From: Alphaproteobacteria bacterium CG1_02_46_17
GTDB taxonomy: Bacteria; Pseudomonadota; Alphaproteobacteria; Micavibrionales; Micavibrionaceae
Direction: 5' to 3'
Length of the DNA: 64,000 nucleotides
Assembly: GCA_001871905.1 (NCBI GenBank)
Contig: MNUG01000017.1
Coordinates: 397-64,396 of the forward strand
The first letter of the stretch is position 1; each line of letters begins with the position of its first letter. The notes beneath the pieces are model-generated. The model did no database searches. It saw only the letters and a list, made by a program, of their open reading frames with translations, and was not told the origin of the DNA. A program made the translations under genes and the position numbers. Of this stretch, positions 39,780-49,492 are shown piece by piece.

Positions 39780-41825
39780 ATGTCGCAAAACCCTCTGTTA
39801 ACCCTCTCCCCCTTGCGCAATCATGCGCAGCAATTCGATCTGATCCGCGAAGAGCATTTCAAACCGGCTGTTGAGGCCGCGATTGCAGAGGCCAGAGCCA
39901 ATATCGACCAGATTATCAACAATCCGGATACCCCAACCTTTGAGAACACGATTGTGGCGCTGGAGACGGCATCAGAAACGCTGGGAACGGTCACTTCGAT
40001 CTTTTACAACCAGTTATCCGCCGCCGGAACCGACGGCCTGCAAGCACTAGCCGAAGAAATCGGACCAGTACAAGCCAATTTCGGCAGCGACATTATTCTC
40101 AATGCCGATCTTTTTAAGCGGATAAAGGCTGTTTTTGACCAGATCAATCACCTTGACCTCACCACCGAGCAACGCACCTTGCTCGAAGATACCTACAAGA
40201 ATTTCACCCGAGGCGGTGCGCTTCTGGAGGATGACAAGAAGGCTGATCTGCGCAAAATCAACGAAGCCATGTCCACCTTGTCTCCGGTTTTCTCCAACAA
40301 TGTCAAGAAATCTTCGGAACAGTTCGCAATGTGGATCGAAGATGAAAAGGATCTTGAAGGAGTTCCAGATATTGCCAAAGCCGGAGCAAAACACGAGGCT
40401 GAACAAAAAGGTGAGCCGGATAAATGGCTCTTTACCCTTGATTATCCGAGCTTTGGCCCTTTCCTGACCTATTCCGCCAAGCGCAATTTGCGTGAAAAAG
40501 TCTGGAAAGCCTTCAGCAACCGCGCCTATGGGGATCAATTCGACAACACTGAGAATATTTTCAAAATCGTCCGGCTGCGCTATGAACGCGCGCGCCTTTT
40601 GGGATATGACAGCCACGCCCATTTTACTCTGGAACGCCGCATGGCGGAAAAACCGGAAACTGTCATGACTTTCTTGAAGGACTTGAAAGAAAAATACCGC
40701 ATCGGCGCTCTCAATGATCTGAATGAGCTGAAAAAATTTGCCGCAGAAAACGGGATTGATGATCTAATGCCGTGGGATGTCGGATATTTTTCCGAAAAGC
40801 TCAAAGAAAAACTTTATCATTTTTCAGACGAGGATTTGCGCCCCTACTTCCCGCTTGACCGCGTGTTGAAAGGCACATTCGACCATTTCTCGAAACTCTT
40901 TGGTCTGGTGTTTACACCCGCCCCTGATCTTCCGACATGGCACAAGGATGTCACAGCGTATGAAGTCACCGATAAGATGACCGGAAAATTTATCGGCACG
41001 TTCTACACCGATTTTTACCCGCGCGTGGGCAAAAAACCCGGCGCCTGGATGACCAGTTACCGCGATCAAGGCCTGTTCCATGGCAAGGTGGAAGGCCCTG
41101 TGGTTGCGATTGTGTGCAACTTCACCAAACCAACCGGCGATCAACAATCTCTTTTGACCTTTGACGAAGTTGAAACACTGTTCCATGAAATGGGACACGC
41201 CACACACGCTCTTCTGGCCAAAGGAACCTACGCATCGCAAACCGGAACCAATGTGTTATGGGATTTTGTCGAGCTGCCTTCACAACTACAGGAAAACTGG
41301 CTCTATGAACCGGAAACGCTCAACAGCTTCGCCGCACATTTCGAGACGGGAGAACCAATTCCGGCTGATCTCATCGACAAACTGCGTGCCTCCAAAAACT
41401 TTATGTCCGGCTGGATGGGTGTTCGCCAGATGTCCTTCTCGATCCTTGACATGGAATGGCATTTGAACGATCCGGCGATCATCACCGACATTGTCTCCTT
41501 TGAAGACGAAATTCTCAAAGATTGCCGGTTTTTCCCCAGACTGGGCGGCCCAAGCTCCCATTCTTTCTCCCATATCTTTGCAGGCGGCTATTCTGCGGGC
41601 TATTATTCCTATAAGTGGGCCGAAGTCCTTGATGCCGACACCTTCGAAGCGTTTCTGGAAACTGGTCTTTATAATCAGGAGACAGCCCATAAATATCGGA
41701 CAGAAATCCTTGAAAAAGGCGGCTCCGAGCATCCAGCCATCCTGTTTCGCAATTTCCGTGGTCGGGACGCAGATCCAAGCGCTTTACTACGCCGTGATGG
41801 ATTACTGGATAAAACGGGGTCATAA
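39780..41825 (+). CDS. M3 family metallopeptidase (oligopeptidase A/Dcp-like)
   Basis: 681 residues, no signal peptide. Zinc site His469-Glu470-Met-Gly-His473 in LFHEMGHATHALL, with third ligand Glu498 in WDFVELPSQ. The FAGGYSAGYYSYKWAEVLD segment near the C-terminus, with Tyr and His residues for substrate binding, is typical of the family. It cleaves short peptides in the cytoplasm. Length matches PrlC and Dcp (about 680); motifs do not separate the two with certainty. AAGGAAGGA lies upstream of the ATG. Confidence 0.94.
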   Translation: MSQNPLLTLSPLRNHAQQFDLIREEHFKPAVEAAIAEARANIDQIINNPDTPTFENTIVALETASETLGTVTSIFYNQLSAAGTDGLQALAEEIGPVQANFGSDIILNADLFKRIKAVFDQINHLDLTTEQRTLLEDTYKNFTRGGALLEDDKKADLRKINEAMSTLSPVFSNNVKKSSEQFAMWIEDEKDLEGVPDIAKAGAKHEAEQKGEPDKWLFTLDYPSFGPFLTYSAKRNLREKVWKAFSNRAYGDQFDNTENIFKIVRLRYERARLLGYDSHAHFTLERRMAEKPETVMTFLKDLKEKYRIGALNDLNELKKFAAENGIDDLMPWDVGYFSEKLKEKLYHFSDEDLRPYFPLDRVLKGTFDHFSKLFGLVFTPAPDLPTWHKDVTAYEVTDKMTGKFIGTFYTDFYPRVGKKPGAWMTSYRDQGLFHGKVEGPVVAIVCNFTKPTGDQQSLLTFDEVETLFHEMGHATHALLAKGTYASQTGTNVLWDFVELPSQLQENWLYEPETLNSFAAHFETGEPIPADLIDKLRASKNFMSGWMGVRQMSFSILDMEWHLNDPAIITDIVSFEDEILKDCRFFPRLGGPSSHSFSHIFAGGYSAGYYSYKWAEVLDADTFEAFLETGLYNQETAHKYRTEILEKGGSEHPAILFRNFRGRDADPSALLRRDGLLDKTGS

Positions 41826-41893
41826 GCACCGTTTTCTTTTTGCAGTGCGACATTTCTTCCAATCTCTGCAGATAATTATTTTTCATATTTTTG

Positions 41894-41922
41894 TTGTCAT
41901 TTTTTTTCTTTTCCTCTATACA
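41894..41922 (+). promoter_or_regulatory. Promoter of the XRE regulator gene
   Basis: TTGTCA (41894-41899), 17-base spacer made almost entirely of pyrimidines, TATACA (41917-41922). About 44 bases before the ATG at 41967. Confidence 0.65.
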
Positions 41923-41966
41923 AAGTTGGGATAAACATAAGTCCAAACAAACAATTTAGGACAGGT

Positions 41967-42629
41967 ATGATTACAACGGCGCAAATACGCGGTGCACGCG
42001 GAGTTCTGAACTGGTCACAAGGTGACCTGTCCGAACGTACAGGAATCTCTTCTACTTCGATCGGCAGTATTGAAAACGGCCTGACCCAACCTCGTGATTC
42101 AACAATTCAATTAATCCAGAAAGCCTTTGAAGATTCTGGAATCGAATTTTTACCCGATGACGGAATTCGTAAAAAAACAGGTTTCATTAATTTTTACCGT
42201 GGCGAAAACGGCTTCAGTGCTTTTTATGATGACATCTATGAAACAGCAAAGGCTCTGAACAAACCCCTTGAATTTTTGGTCAGCAATGTGGATGAACAAG
42301 AATTTATGAAATGGGGGAAAGAAGTATTTGATCCTCACAGCAAACGCATGAATGATCTAGGCAACATTTCATATAAAATTCTGGTTCAAGAAGGGGATAC
42401 AAACTTTATTGCATCAGCCTATGCCGAATACCGTTGGCTGCCCAGAGAGTTTTTTTCATCAGTTCCTTTCTATGTCTATGGTGGAAAACTGGCGATTATT
42501 CTTTTTGAAACTGAATTGACCGTGATGGTTCTTGAATACCCGACCATCACAGATGCATACCGGAAACAATTCGAAGCCATCTGGGAAGTATCCAAAGCCC
42601 CAGAATCCAAGGAAGCTAAGAACGCATAA
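41967..42629 (+). CDS. XRE-family transcriptional regulator
   Basis: 220 residues. The N-terminal helix-turn-helix (about 5-60) includes GARGVLNWSQGDLSERTGIS and IGSIENGLTQP. The remaining 150 residues look like a sensory or dimerisation domain with no recognised name; they contain FYVYGGKLAIILFETE, which resembles the C-terminal part of regulators that bind small ligands. It has its own promoter and AGGACAGGT before the ATG. The next gene starts 34 bases downstream on the same strand, so a regulatory link to that methyltransferase-like gene is plausible but unproven. Confidence 0.82.
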   Translation: MITTAQIRGARGVLNWSQGDLSERTGISSTSIGSIENGLTQPRDSTIQLIQKAFEDSGIEFLPDDGIRKKTGFINFYRGENGFSAFYDDIYETAKALNKPLEFLVSNVDEQEFMKWGKEVFDPHSKRMNDLGNISYKILVQEGDTNFIASAYAEYRWLPREFFSSVPFYVYGGKLAIILFETELTVMVLEYPTITDAYRKQFEAIWEVSKAPESKEAKNA

Positions 42630-42663
42630 GAATTTATAAATACCATTTAAGCAACTGAGTAAC

Positions 42664-43641
42664 ATGGATATGAAAGTAACAACCTCTAACGTACAGGCAC
42701 CAAACGGTACAGGGCTGACAGACCCTCTACTGGTTAGTCTGGTCGATTTATTCGAACATGTGCATTGGGGTAACATGGGGCCTGAACTCTATAGAAATGG
42801 TGGATCAAAAAAGTTCGAAAGAATTTTGACCTCGACCTACACACCCTACTCAGGTGAAACCAAACTGATTAGTGACAATTTGCCTATGATTTCCTCGTGG
42901 GCTCAAGATACTGAAACAGCCATTATTGTTGGCCCTGGCCCTGCCATGTCTGTCATGGCAAAAGAAATTCCTGTTCTGCAATCCTTACCAAATCTGAAAA
43001 AAGTGATCGTGATCGAGCTCTCTCCTGAATTTAACAAGGAGAGTACCGCAGCCATTCAAACCGTACTTCCAAATGTAAAAATGTCCTCTTATCTGGAAGA
43101 TTTCAGAACGGTTGATCTTTCTGCCGAAAGCTATTCATCCGCATTGGTTATCAGTACTGGCGGCCTGACCAATTTCGAAAATATTTCAACGGATCACTTT
43201 CCTCACGCACAAGTAACCTCACACCTACAGGCAATCAAACGTCTGGCCAAATCCGGTGGTAAATTTATGTGGGGGTATGATTCATCAACCGATGCCAATC
43301 GTTATAACCGCAAAGAAATTTCAGAATTTTTGCTCTATCCTTTAGAGAAAGCATCCAAACGTTCAGGTGTAATTATTGACCCTACAGGCTTTGAACACAT
43401 CACCTATGCCAACACAGCAGCATCAGTTCTCTCGCACGACTGGGTGGTCACAAGGGATCAGGATATTCAAATTGGCAACCAACACTACGCCCTCTCCGCA
43501 GGTGAGAAGTTCGTAGCCTTCTCTTCAGCCAAACTGACTCCGGATAAAACTGCGCGCTCTGCCGCGTTTCAAGGCATCAATACAAATGTCTATTACAGCG
43601 ATGGTGATGGCGTTGTCATTCACACATTTGATTGTGTTTAA
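42664..43641 (+). CDS. EgtD-like SAM-dependent methyltransferase
   Basis: 325 residues. The N-terminal part (YRNGGSKKFERILTSTYTPY then SGETKLI) resembles the FDxLGSELFERIxxxPEYYPTRxE entry region of histidine-specific methyltransferases. The SAM-binding loop is IIVGPGPAMSVM, followed by KVIVIELSPEF and a motif-III-like LVISTGGLTNFENIS. These place it tentatively in the Methyltransf_33 (EgtD/DUF2260) group. The substrate need not be histidine. There is no clear ribosome binding site; a second ATG lies six bases later. Its stop abuts the stop of the convergent CtlX-like gene. Confidence 0.6.
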   Translation: MDMKVTTSNVQAPNGTGLTDPLLVSLVDLFEHVHWGNMGPELYRNGGSKKFERILTSTYTPYSGETKLISDNLPMISSWAQDTETAIIVGPGPAMSVMAKEIPVLQSLPNLKKVIVIELSPEFNKESTAAIQTVLPNVKMSSYLEDFRTVDLSAESYSSALVISTGGLTNFENISTDHFPHAQVTSHLQAIKRLAKSGGKFMWGYDSSTDANRYNRKEISEFLLYPLEKASKRSGVIIDPTGFEHITYANTAASVLSHDWVVTRDQDIQIGNQHYALSAGEKFVAFSSAKLTPDKTARSAAFQGINTNVYYSDGDGVVIHTFDCV

Positions 43642-44559
43642 TTAAAACAACTCCATAATCATGCAGCGGGCCGCACCACCGCCATATTTCTGGATGGTGG
43701 GTAAATCGGAATAGATAATCTCGGATACATATTTCAAGAACACGGATTTTTGAGCGTCTGTATAGGCGCGATATGCCGATCCCGACATCACCAGTTTCTT
43801 GGTTCCATCTTTTGATCTCAACTCCAGAGCATTTCCACAAAATTGCCGCAACTGATCCATGGTAATCTCGACCAACTCACGACCTGTGGATTCCAGTTTG
43901 GCGCGCACGCGAGCGCGGTCTTCAGGGACGATACACTCCAGACACACACCAATATATTCTGTTCCGATAAACATCAGCACATCTGTATGATAGACCGGCT
44001 TTCCGACATGGTTTCTGGTTTCAAACGATACCAGTTCATATCCCATTTTTTTGGCCCATTCGGTAGCCAGTTCCAGATCTGCCCGCGCCGAATGGGATGA
44101 ATACGCAACCTTGTGGATACGATCCATCCATAAGGCAGATGTGCTTTCCAAAGCCCGATTCTGCGCCTCATATCCGGTCATATCCAGATCAACGTCATAA
44201 GACCGCTCCAATAATTGCGTCATATGCGGACGACGTTCAATCCGGCGGTTTTCATTCAGCATCGGATAATAGACAATCACACGGCGACCATCTTCAGTCA
44301 CATGGGTGGATGCCCAGTTGGGGAAAATATCATCAGGCGAATCAGCCGCCCCCAGCGTCGTGGTCACGGCAATTCCGGCCGCCGCAATTTTATCGCGCAG
44401 CGCATGAAACTCCGCCAAGGCCGCCTTTTGCACGTCTTCGATATTGGGGGGGTCTTCGGATTGATAAGTATTGGTCGCCATAGTCTGCTGATTGCAATGA
44501 AATAGAACTGGCTCTGTCATCCAGATATGGTCGGCGGATTGATGAACTTGATGTGGCAT
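43642..44559 (-). CDS. Amidinotransferase-fold hydrolase (CtlX/arginine deiminase-related, COG4874)
   Basis: 305 residues. The fold markers are VLFHCNQQT near the N-terminus (substrate Asn), an acidic motif in DDIFPNWAST, the catalytic His in VYHTDVLMFIG and the catalytic Cys299 in GGGAARCMIMEL. These match the citrulline-utilisation hydrolase CtlX group, which hydrolyses ureido or guanidino compounds. GGGAGCAG precedes the ATG. The exact substrate (citrulline, dimethylarginine or another) cannot be set from sequence. Convergent with the EgtD-like gene. Confidence 0.82.
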   Translation of the reverse strand: MPHQVHQSADHIWMTEPVLFHCNQQTMATNTYQSEDPPNIEDVQKAALAEFHALRDKIAAAGIAVTTTLGAADSPDDIFPNWASTHVTEDGRRVIVYYPMLNENRRIERRPHMTQLLERSYDVDLDMTGYEAQNRALESTSALWMDRIHKVAYSSHSARADLELATEWAKKMGYELVSFETRNHVGKPVYHTDVLMFIGTEYIGVCLECIVPEDRARVRAKLESTGRELVEITMDQLRQFCGNALELRSKDGTKKLVMSGSAYRAYTDAQKSVFLKYVSEIIYSDLPTIQKYGGGAARCMIMELF

Positions 44560-44790
44560 ACGCTGCTCCCTGATTTTTAGCGTGAGTATAATTGATTCGG
44601 CCTCCTGCCCTATTTTTTTCTGAATAAATCGACAAAAAGCCGGATTATGGCGCGATTAAGGCATACACCGAACAAAAAACTGCCACATTTATATGGAATT
44701 ATAAAAGAAGATAAGAATGACATTGTTTCAGCACTGAAAGACTTATCGCCAAACACAATAAAGATAGACCGACCATCTATTTTGAATTTA

Positions 44791-44824
44791 AAACCCGCCG
44801 CCCCCTCCTCCTCGCGGCGGGTTT
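44791..44824. terminator. Strong GC-rich terminator
   Basis: AAACCCGCCGC, 12-base loop, GCGGCGGGTTT: a perfect 11-bp stem with T-runs on both sides. It sits just after the stop of the secreted HExxH gene (44836, minus strand), which it most likely ends. Bases 44560-44790 hold no supported gene. Confidence 0.85.
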
Positions 44825-44835
44825 GTTTTTGGCGC

Positions 44836-45558
44836 TTACTTGCACATGTGATTAACGCGCTCATATTCCTTCAAATTATCAAAAGCCTGCTGGCGTTGTT
44901 TGCGCTCATCATTCATTTTCTGGGTATAAACGGTCAGGATATTCTGCATATTGCTTTTCAAATAAGACTCCAGCTCACCTTGCTGGGAAAGTGGTAACGG
45001 CCCAAAGACACTCTTTTTCCGCACGTCACTGTTCAATGCATCGCCAATAATTTTTGCATATTTATTCACGATCTCCCGATCAATCATCACATGCTGCTGT
45101 TCATGCGCCAGAATCGCATTATGCTTGCACGACCCTTGAGGAAATTCCCGCGCGATAAAAATCGTCGGGTTGATATGCAACATGACATCGATATTGGTGT
45201 ACCAATAACAAATCTCGCGACTTGCGGTATTGGTCATCGTGCCATACCGCATGGATTGAGAGGCTGAAATCCCCCCCTGCATTAATCCACCAACATCGGT
45301 AATAATAGATTTGCCATACGGATTGACCGTATCGACCGAGAAATTATTCAGCTCCTTTTCGGATTTGGAAAAATCATAGCGCACCTGATCGGTGGACGTC
45401 TTGACGTGAATTTGGGGCGACTGAACAGACCTGCACCACCCTTGCGCAAAAGATGGTGGACTAAAGGCCATAGAGCCACAAAGAGACAATGACATAAAAA
45501 TAAAGAAACCAGCGATGCGGCCCAAAAGAACATCTCCCGAAAAAGAAACAACCACCAT
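44836..45558 (-). CDS. Secreted protein with HExxH motif (DUF922-like)
   Basis: 240 residues. A signal peptide ends near residue 38 (PPSFAQG). His152-Glu153-Gln-Gln-His156 occurs in ILAHEQQHVMIDREI, with acidic residues at 160 and 162; DUF922 proteins have a similar HEQxHFDI motif. Three Cys (42, 117, 144) may form disulfides. The C-terminal region (about 190-240) is helical and charged. A periplasmic zinc peptidase is possible but not shown. It is followed by a strong terminator and is divergent from yggT. Confidence 0.65.
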   Translation of the reverse strand: MVVVSFSGDVLLGRIAGFFIFMSLSLCGSMAFSPPSFAQGWCRSVQSPQIHVKTSTDQVRYDFSKSEKELNNFSVDTVNPYGKSIITDVGGLMQGGISASQSMRYGTMTNTASREICYWYTNIDVMLHINPTIFIAREFPQGSCKHNAILAHEQQHVMIDREIVNKYAKIIGDALNSDVRKKSVFGPLPLSQQGELESYLKSNMQNILTVYTQKMNDERKQRQQAFDNLKEYERVNHMCK

Positions 45559-45643
45559 TTTAGTACCTGAAAATTAACAAATTGTCAGGATTAAGGATAA
45601 AATGTAGTATAAGCAAAACCAAGCAAAAACGGAGTTTGACCGC

Positions 45644-45937
45644 ATGATATTTTTGGGAAATTTGCTGATCTGGGCTATTCATATCTATTTGTGGATTATC
45701 GTGATCAACGTTGCGGTAAGCTGGCTGATTGCTTTCCGTGTTCTGGATACCGGAAACCCTCAAGCGCGGAATCTGGTCAGTTTATTAAAAAAAGTGACCG
45801 ACCCTGTGATGAAACCGGTTCAGAAATACATCCCTCCTATTGGCGGAATCGATATTTCACCGATTATTGTCATCATCGGGCTTCAACTCCTCAGTTCGCT
45901 GGTCTGGCATCTCTTTATGAGCCCCGCCAGCCTCTAA
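45644..45937 (+). CDS. yggT: YggT family membrane protein
   Basis: 97 residues, two YggT-type membrane helices (about 4-30 and 72-92) with the loop LLKKVTDPVMKPVQKYIPPI. The [16 protein letters not shown] segment is the family signature. The role is unclear; the family has been linked to ion or osmotic stress handling and membrane organisation. CGGAG precedes the ATG. The last 81 bases overlap the convergent gene 45857-46543, an unusually long overlap. Confidence 0.9.
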   Translation: MIFLGNLLIWAIHIYLWIIVINVAVSWLIAFRVLDTGNPQARNLVSLLKKVTDPVMKPVQKYIPPIGGIDISPIIVIIGLQLLSSLVWHLFMSPASL

Positions 45938-46543
45938 GTCGTCTGTAACCCCGTTGTCTGTTGAAACGTCAACCGTCTCGGCAAGTGTCTCGGCATAGAT
46001 GTTTCTTGCTTTACGCTCTCCGGCGGTCTGGGCGTAATAGCAAACCCATGACCAGACCCCGAGGCAAAACGAGATCAAGACCAGCACAACCGACCATGTG
46101 TTGACCATCGACCCGATATCAAACTGCATGTCTTCGATATCATCTTGCACACACACGGAAATCTCACGCCCGTTCAGATCAAGGAACGCTTTGTCTTCGC
46201 GAAGACTAACGTCGATACGGTTGCCCGTAATAGGCCCACGGAACTGCAAAGCATCTGTCGTCTGCAACCACGAGCCGATCTGGCTTTGTTTACAACCTTG
46301 CAACATATCAAATTCAAGGGAATGCTTTTGTGCCACAGCCAGTTGGCTGGCAAAATTAGTGACGGGCGCATCATATTGATTTTTAATAACATCAAGACGA
46401 CCGATTTTATATTGTCCGGAAACCCATGTCCCGAATGCTGCGACCAACGCCACAAAGGCAAAGAGCGCCCATAAGCGCCACCGTCCGGATGCACCGGTGC
46501 CTAGATCAAGCAAAAAAGGAAATCGAAAAGCCAGCATACCCAT
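45857..46543 (-). CDS. Two-helix membrane protein of unknown function
   Basis: 228 residues with membrane helices at about 23-42 and 148-170, and a region of about 105 residues between them containing two Cys (GCKQS, SVCVQDD). The C-terminal tail is acidic and disordered in appearance. The frame is long, and the topology (short N-terminus in, domain out, tail in) is coherent, which supports a real gene. A second in-frame ATG lies six bases into the frame. It runs 81 bases into yggT and is divergent from folD. No family recognised. Confidence 0.58.
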   Translation of the reverse strand: MGMLAFRFPFLLDLGTGASGRWRLWALFAFVALVAAFGTWVSGQYKIGRLDVIKNQYDAPVTNFASQLAVAQKHSLEFDMLQGCKQSQIGSWLQTTDALQFRGPITGNRIDVSLREDKAFLDLNGREISVCVQDDIEDMQFDIGSMVNTWSVVLVLISFCLGVWSWVCYYAQTAGERKARNIYAETLAETVDVSTDNGVTDDLEAGGAHKEMPDQRTEELKPDDDNNR

Positions 46544-46632
46544 CCCTATACCACAAGGTTTCTGAACTTTTAAGGGGGATTTTGAACCGCCAGCCTTGTC
46601 ACAACCATAAAAGAGAGATAAAAAGCACCATT

Positions 46633-47469
46633 ATGACCGATGCAGCAAAAATAATTGATGGCAAAGCCATTTCTTCCCGTTTACTTGACCAGATTGCCAC
46701 GCAAACAGCCGCCATGGCGACACCGCCCGGTCTGGCTGTGATCTTGGTTGGGGATAACCCCGCCAGCCACGTTTATGTATCCAATAAAGTCAAAGCCTGC
46801 GCCAAAGCAGGCATCCGTTCCATTGAACACCGCCTGCCTGCCACCGCCAGTGAAGCGGAAATCGCCGATTTGATTACAATGCTCAATGCCGATTCCTCTG
46901 TGGATGGCATTTTGCTGCAACTGCCTCTGCCGGATGGGCTGGAGTCTGACAAGCTCATCCAGATGATTGCCTCGGAAAAAGATGTCGATGGTCTGACCAT
47001 CCCCAATATTGGCAAACTGGTCGCTGGAATAGATGCGCTTGTTCCTTGCACCCCGCAAGGTTCCATGTTGCTCATCAGGGAAGTTTGCCCTGACCTGACC
47101 GGAAAACATGCTGTTGTGATCGGGCGCTCGCTGCTGTTCGGAAAACCAATGGCCCAGCTTTTGCTCGCAGCAAATGCGACCGTGACCACTGCACATTCCA
47201 AAACCGCAAATTTAGCGGGAATCTGCCAACAAGCCGATATTCTGGTAGCTGCCGTAGGTCGCCCCAAAATGGTCAAAGGCGACTGGATCAAACAAGGCGC
47301 CATCGTCATTGATGTTGGAATCAACCGTCAGGATAACGGCAAGCTTTGCGGGGATGTTGATTTTGACGAAGCGGTCAAAGTCGCCGGTGCCATCACGCCT
47401 GTGCCTGGGGGCGTCGGCCCCATGACCATCGCCTGCCTGATGGCAAATACCTTGAAAGCTGCCAAATAG
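46633..47469 (+). CDS. folD: Bifunctional methylenetetrahydrofolate dehydrogenase/cyclohydrolase
   Basis: 278 residues from the ATG at 46633. It interconverts 5,10-methylene-, methenyl- and 10-formyl-THF. Motifs are the catalytic Tyr and Lys in [38 protein letters not shown], and the NADP site [32 protein letters not shown] closes the protein. The frame is open to 46426, but the added residues have no FolD similarity and would overlap the divergent gene. The ribosome binding site is weak. Confidence 0.96.
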   Translation: MTDAAKIIDGKAISSRLLDQIATQTAAMATPPGLAVILVGDNPASHVYVSNKVKACAKAGIRSIEHRLPATASEAEIADLITMLNADSSVDGILLQLPLPDGLESDKLIQMIASEKDVDGLTIPNIGKLVAGIDALVPCTPQGSMLLIREVCPDLTGKHAVVIGRSLLFGKPMAQLLLAANATVTTAHSKTANLAGICQQADILVAAVGRPKMVKGDWIKQGAIVIDVGINRQDNGKLCGDVDFDEAVKVAGAITPVPGGVGPMTIACLMANTLKAAK

Positions 47470-47528
47470 CCTGTTCGCAAATGCAAAACAATGCTAGAAT
47501 TCTCTCCGATCAACAAAGGTGAGATTCC

Positions 47529-48701
47529 ATGGAAAAACCAGTTATAAAACCACAATGCCCAAATTTTTCATCTGGCCCTTGCGCCAAGCGTCCGGGATGG
47601 AGCTTTGACAATCTGTCCGGCGCGTTTTTGGGACGCTCTCACCGCGCTTCAGGCGGCAAAGCCAAACTCAAGCAAGTCATTGATCGCCACCGTGCTTTAC
47701 TGGATATCCCCGCCGATTATCTGGTGGCCATTGTTCCGGCCTCAGACACCGGAGCCGTTGAAATGGCACTATGGTCACTTTTGGGGGAACGCGGCGTCGA
47801 TTGCCTCGCATGGGAGAGCTTCAGTTCCGACTGGATGACCGATGTCGTGAACCAACTAAAAATCGAAGATGTTCGCCAGTTCAAAGCCGATTACGGCCAA
47901 ATTCCTGATCTGACGCAAGTTGATACAGATCGCGACGTTGTTTTTGTCTGGAATGGCACAACATCGGGCGTTCGTCTGCCCAACCATGACTGGATCAAAG
48001 CTGACCGCAAGGGCTTGACCATTTGCGACGCAACCTCTGCCGTCTTTGCCTATGACATGGACTGGTCAAAACTCGACGTTGTCACATGGTCATGGCAAAA
48101 AGTTTTGGGTGGTGAAGCCGCTCACGGCATGCTGGTGCTCTCACCCCGCGCCGTAGAACGACTAACCACGTTCAAACCAAACCGTCCATTGCCCAAAATT
48201 TTCCGCATGACCTCGAAAAGTGTCTTGAATGACGCTCTGTTTGAAGGCGCGACAATCAACACACCCAGCATGATGGCGGTTGAAGATTGTCTTGATGCCC
48301 TGAACTGGGTGGAAAGCCTTGGCGGGTGGCGCGGCACTGAGCAACGCTGCATCAACAATCTTGAAACGATTGAAAGCTGGGTTGCCAGAACCGACTGGAT
48401 TGATTTCCTGCCTGCCACCAAGGACATCCGCTCGCGGACATCCATCTGTATGAAAATTACCGATCCATGGTTCAATGAATTTGACGAAGACACACAAAAT
48501 TCCCTGATCAAGGAGATGGTCAAAAGACTGGATAAAGAAAATGTCGCCTATGACATTGCGGCCTATGCCAAAGCACCGGCAGGCCTCCGCATCTGGGGTG
48601 GCGCAACCATTGAATCTGCTGACCTCGAAGCCTTGTGTCCATGGCTGGAATGGGCTTACGCAGGGGTAAAAGCCTCACGCGCTGCAGCAAGCGCCGCATA
48701 A
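47529..48701 (+). CDS. serC: Phosphoserine transaminase
   Basis: 390 residues, PLP-dependent class V aminotransferase of the alphaproteobacterial type. It makes 3-phosphoserine from 3-phosphohydroxypyruvate in serine synthesis. It starts with CPNFSSGPCAKRPGW. The PLP lysine is in WSWQKVLGGEAAHGM, preceded by ICDATSAVFAYDMDW with the ring-contacting Asp. AAAGGTGAG precedes the ATG, and an extended -10 (TGCTAGAAT) is visible near 47492. serA does not follow; instead the 3' end overlaps convergent rsmA by 46 bases. Confidence 0.95.
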   Translation: MEKPVIKPQCPNFSSGPCAKRPGWSFDNLSGAFLGRSHRASGGKAKLKQVIDRHRALLDIPADYLVAIVPASDTGAVEMALWSLLGERGVDCLAWESFSSDWMTDVVNQLKIEDVRQFKADYGQIPDLTQVDTDRDVVFVWNGTTSGVRLPNHDWIKADRKGLTICDATSAVFAYDMDWSKLDVVTWSWQKVLGGEAAHGMLVLSPRAVERLTTFKPNRPLPKIFRMTSKSVLNDALFEGATINTPSMMAVEDCLDALNWVESLGGWRGTEQRCINNLETIESWVARTDWIDFLPATKDIRSRTSICMKITDPWFNEFDEDTQNSLIKEMVKRLDKENVAYDIAAYAKAPAGLRIWGGATIESADLEALCPWLEWAYAGVKASRAAASAA

Positions 48702-49492
48702 TCTGCGACAGATAAATCTTCTGCACGAAGGGTCGGGTTGATCCCGACCTTTTCTATTTCCGCCATATAATCGGATAAAGACCCACGGATCATTTTGCGG
48801 CGCTGGTTAAACGCACTGGCCAAAATTTTTTCCATGGTTTCAAATTTCGGAGCCTGTGCCCCTAAATCTTTCGGCACGAAATGAAGCACCGATGATTTTA
48901 TTTTGGGTGGCGGCGTAAAAGCCGATGGCGGCAAGTCGAACAACCGCTTCACATCACACAACCACTGTGCCATGACGCTCAACCGTCCATAAGTTTTACT
49001 GCTTGGGTTAGCCAAAATCCGGTCACCCACTTCCTTTTGGAACATTAAGGACATGAAACGATAGGCACCCTGATCTTTTCTAATCTGCTCCAACCATTTC
49101 AACAATAAAACCGTGCTGATATTATAAGGAAGGTTGGACAAAATGGCGCGTGGGGATTCAACCAAAGACAGCGGATCAATATCAAGCGCATCGCCTTGGA
49201 CAATTTTGAACCGTTCGTCTCCATAGGCAACGACCAAACCTTGCAAGGCCCTGACCGCACGCGGGTCAAATTCAACCGCGATCAACCGTGCCGCATCCGA
49301 CGCCAGAATAGCGCGGGTTAAACCCCCTGGCCCCGGGCCAATTTCGACGGCATTCATTCCGGCCATAGACCCGGATAACCGCACAATTTTATCAGTGATA
49401 TTCTGGTCGAGCAAAAAATTCTGCCCCAGCGATTTTTCCGCGCGCAATTGATATTCGCGAATAACTTCACGCAACGGAGGAAGGTCAATCAT
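48656..49492 (-). CDS. rsmA: 16S rRNA (adenine1518-N6/adenine1519-N6)-dimethyltransferase
   Basis: 278 residues. It dimethylates two adjacent adenines in the 3' hairpin of 16S rRNA. Motifs are KSLGQNFLLDQNI, the SAM site VEIGPGPGGLTRAIL, and the catalytic NLPYNIST. The length is normal. The ATG overlaps the surA stop by one base (TAATG), so the two are translated together; the surA-rsmA pairing is common, here without pdxA between. Confidence 0.97.
   Translation of the reverse strand: MIDLPPLREVIREYQLRAEKSLGQNFLLDQNITDKIVRLSGSMAGMNAVEIGPGPGGLTRAILASDAARLIAVEFDPRAVRALQGLVVAYGDERFKIVQGDALDIDPLSLVESPRAILSNLPYNISTVLLLKWLEQIRKDQGAYRFMSLMFQKEVGDRILANPSSKTYGRLSVMAQWLCDVKRLFDLPPSAFTPPPKIKSSVLHFVPKDLGAQAPKFETMEKILASAFNQRRKMIRGSLSDYMAEIEKVGINPTLRAEDLSVADYAALAAAREAFTPA

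Noticed and set aside
44610-44997. Frames 44610-44864 (minus) and 44647-44997 (plus)
   Set aside because: Both read through the strong terminator at 44791-44824, and the plus frame overlaps the secreted HExxH gene by 162 bases.
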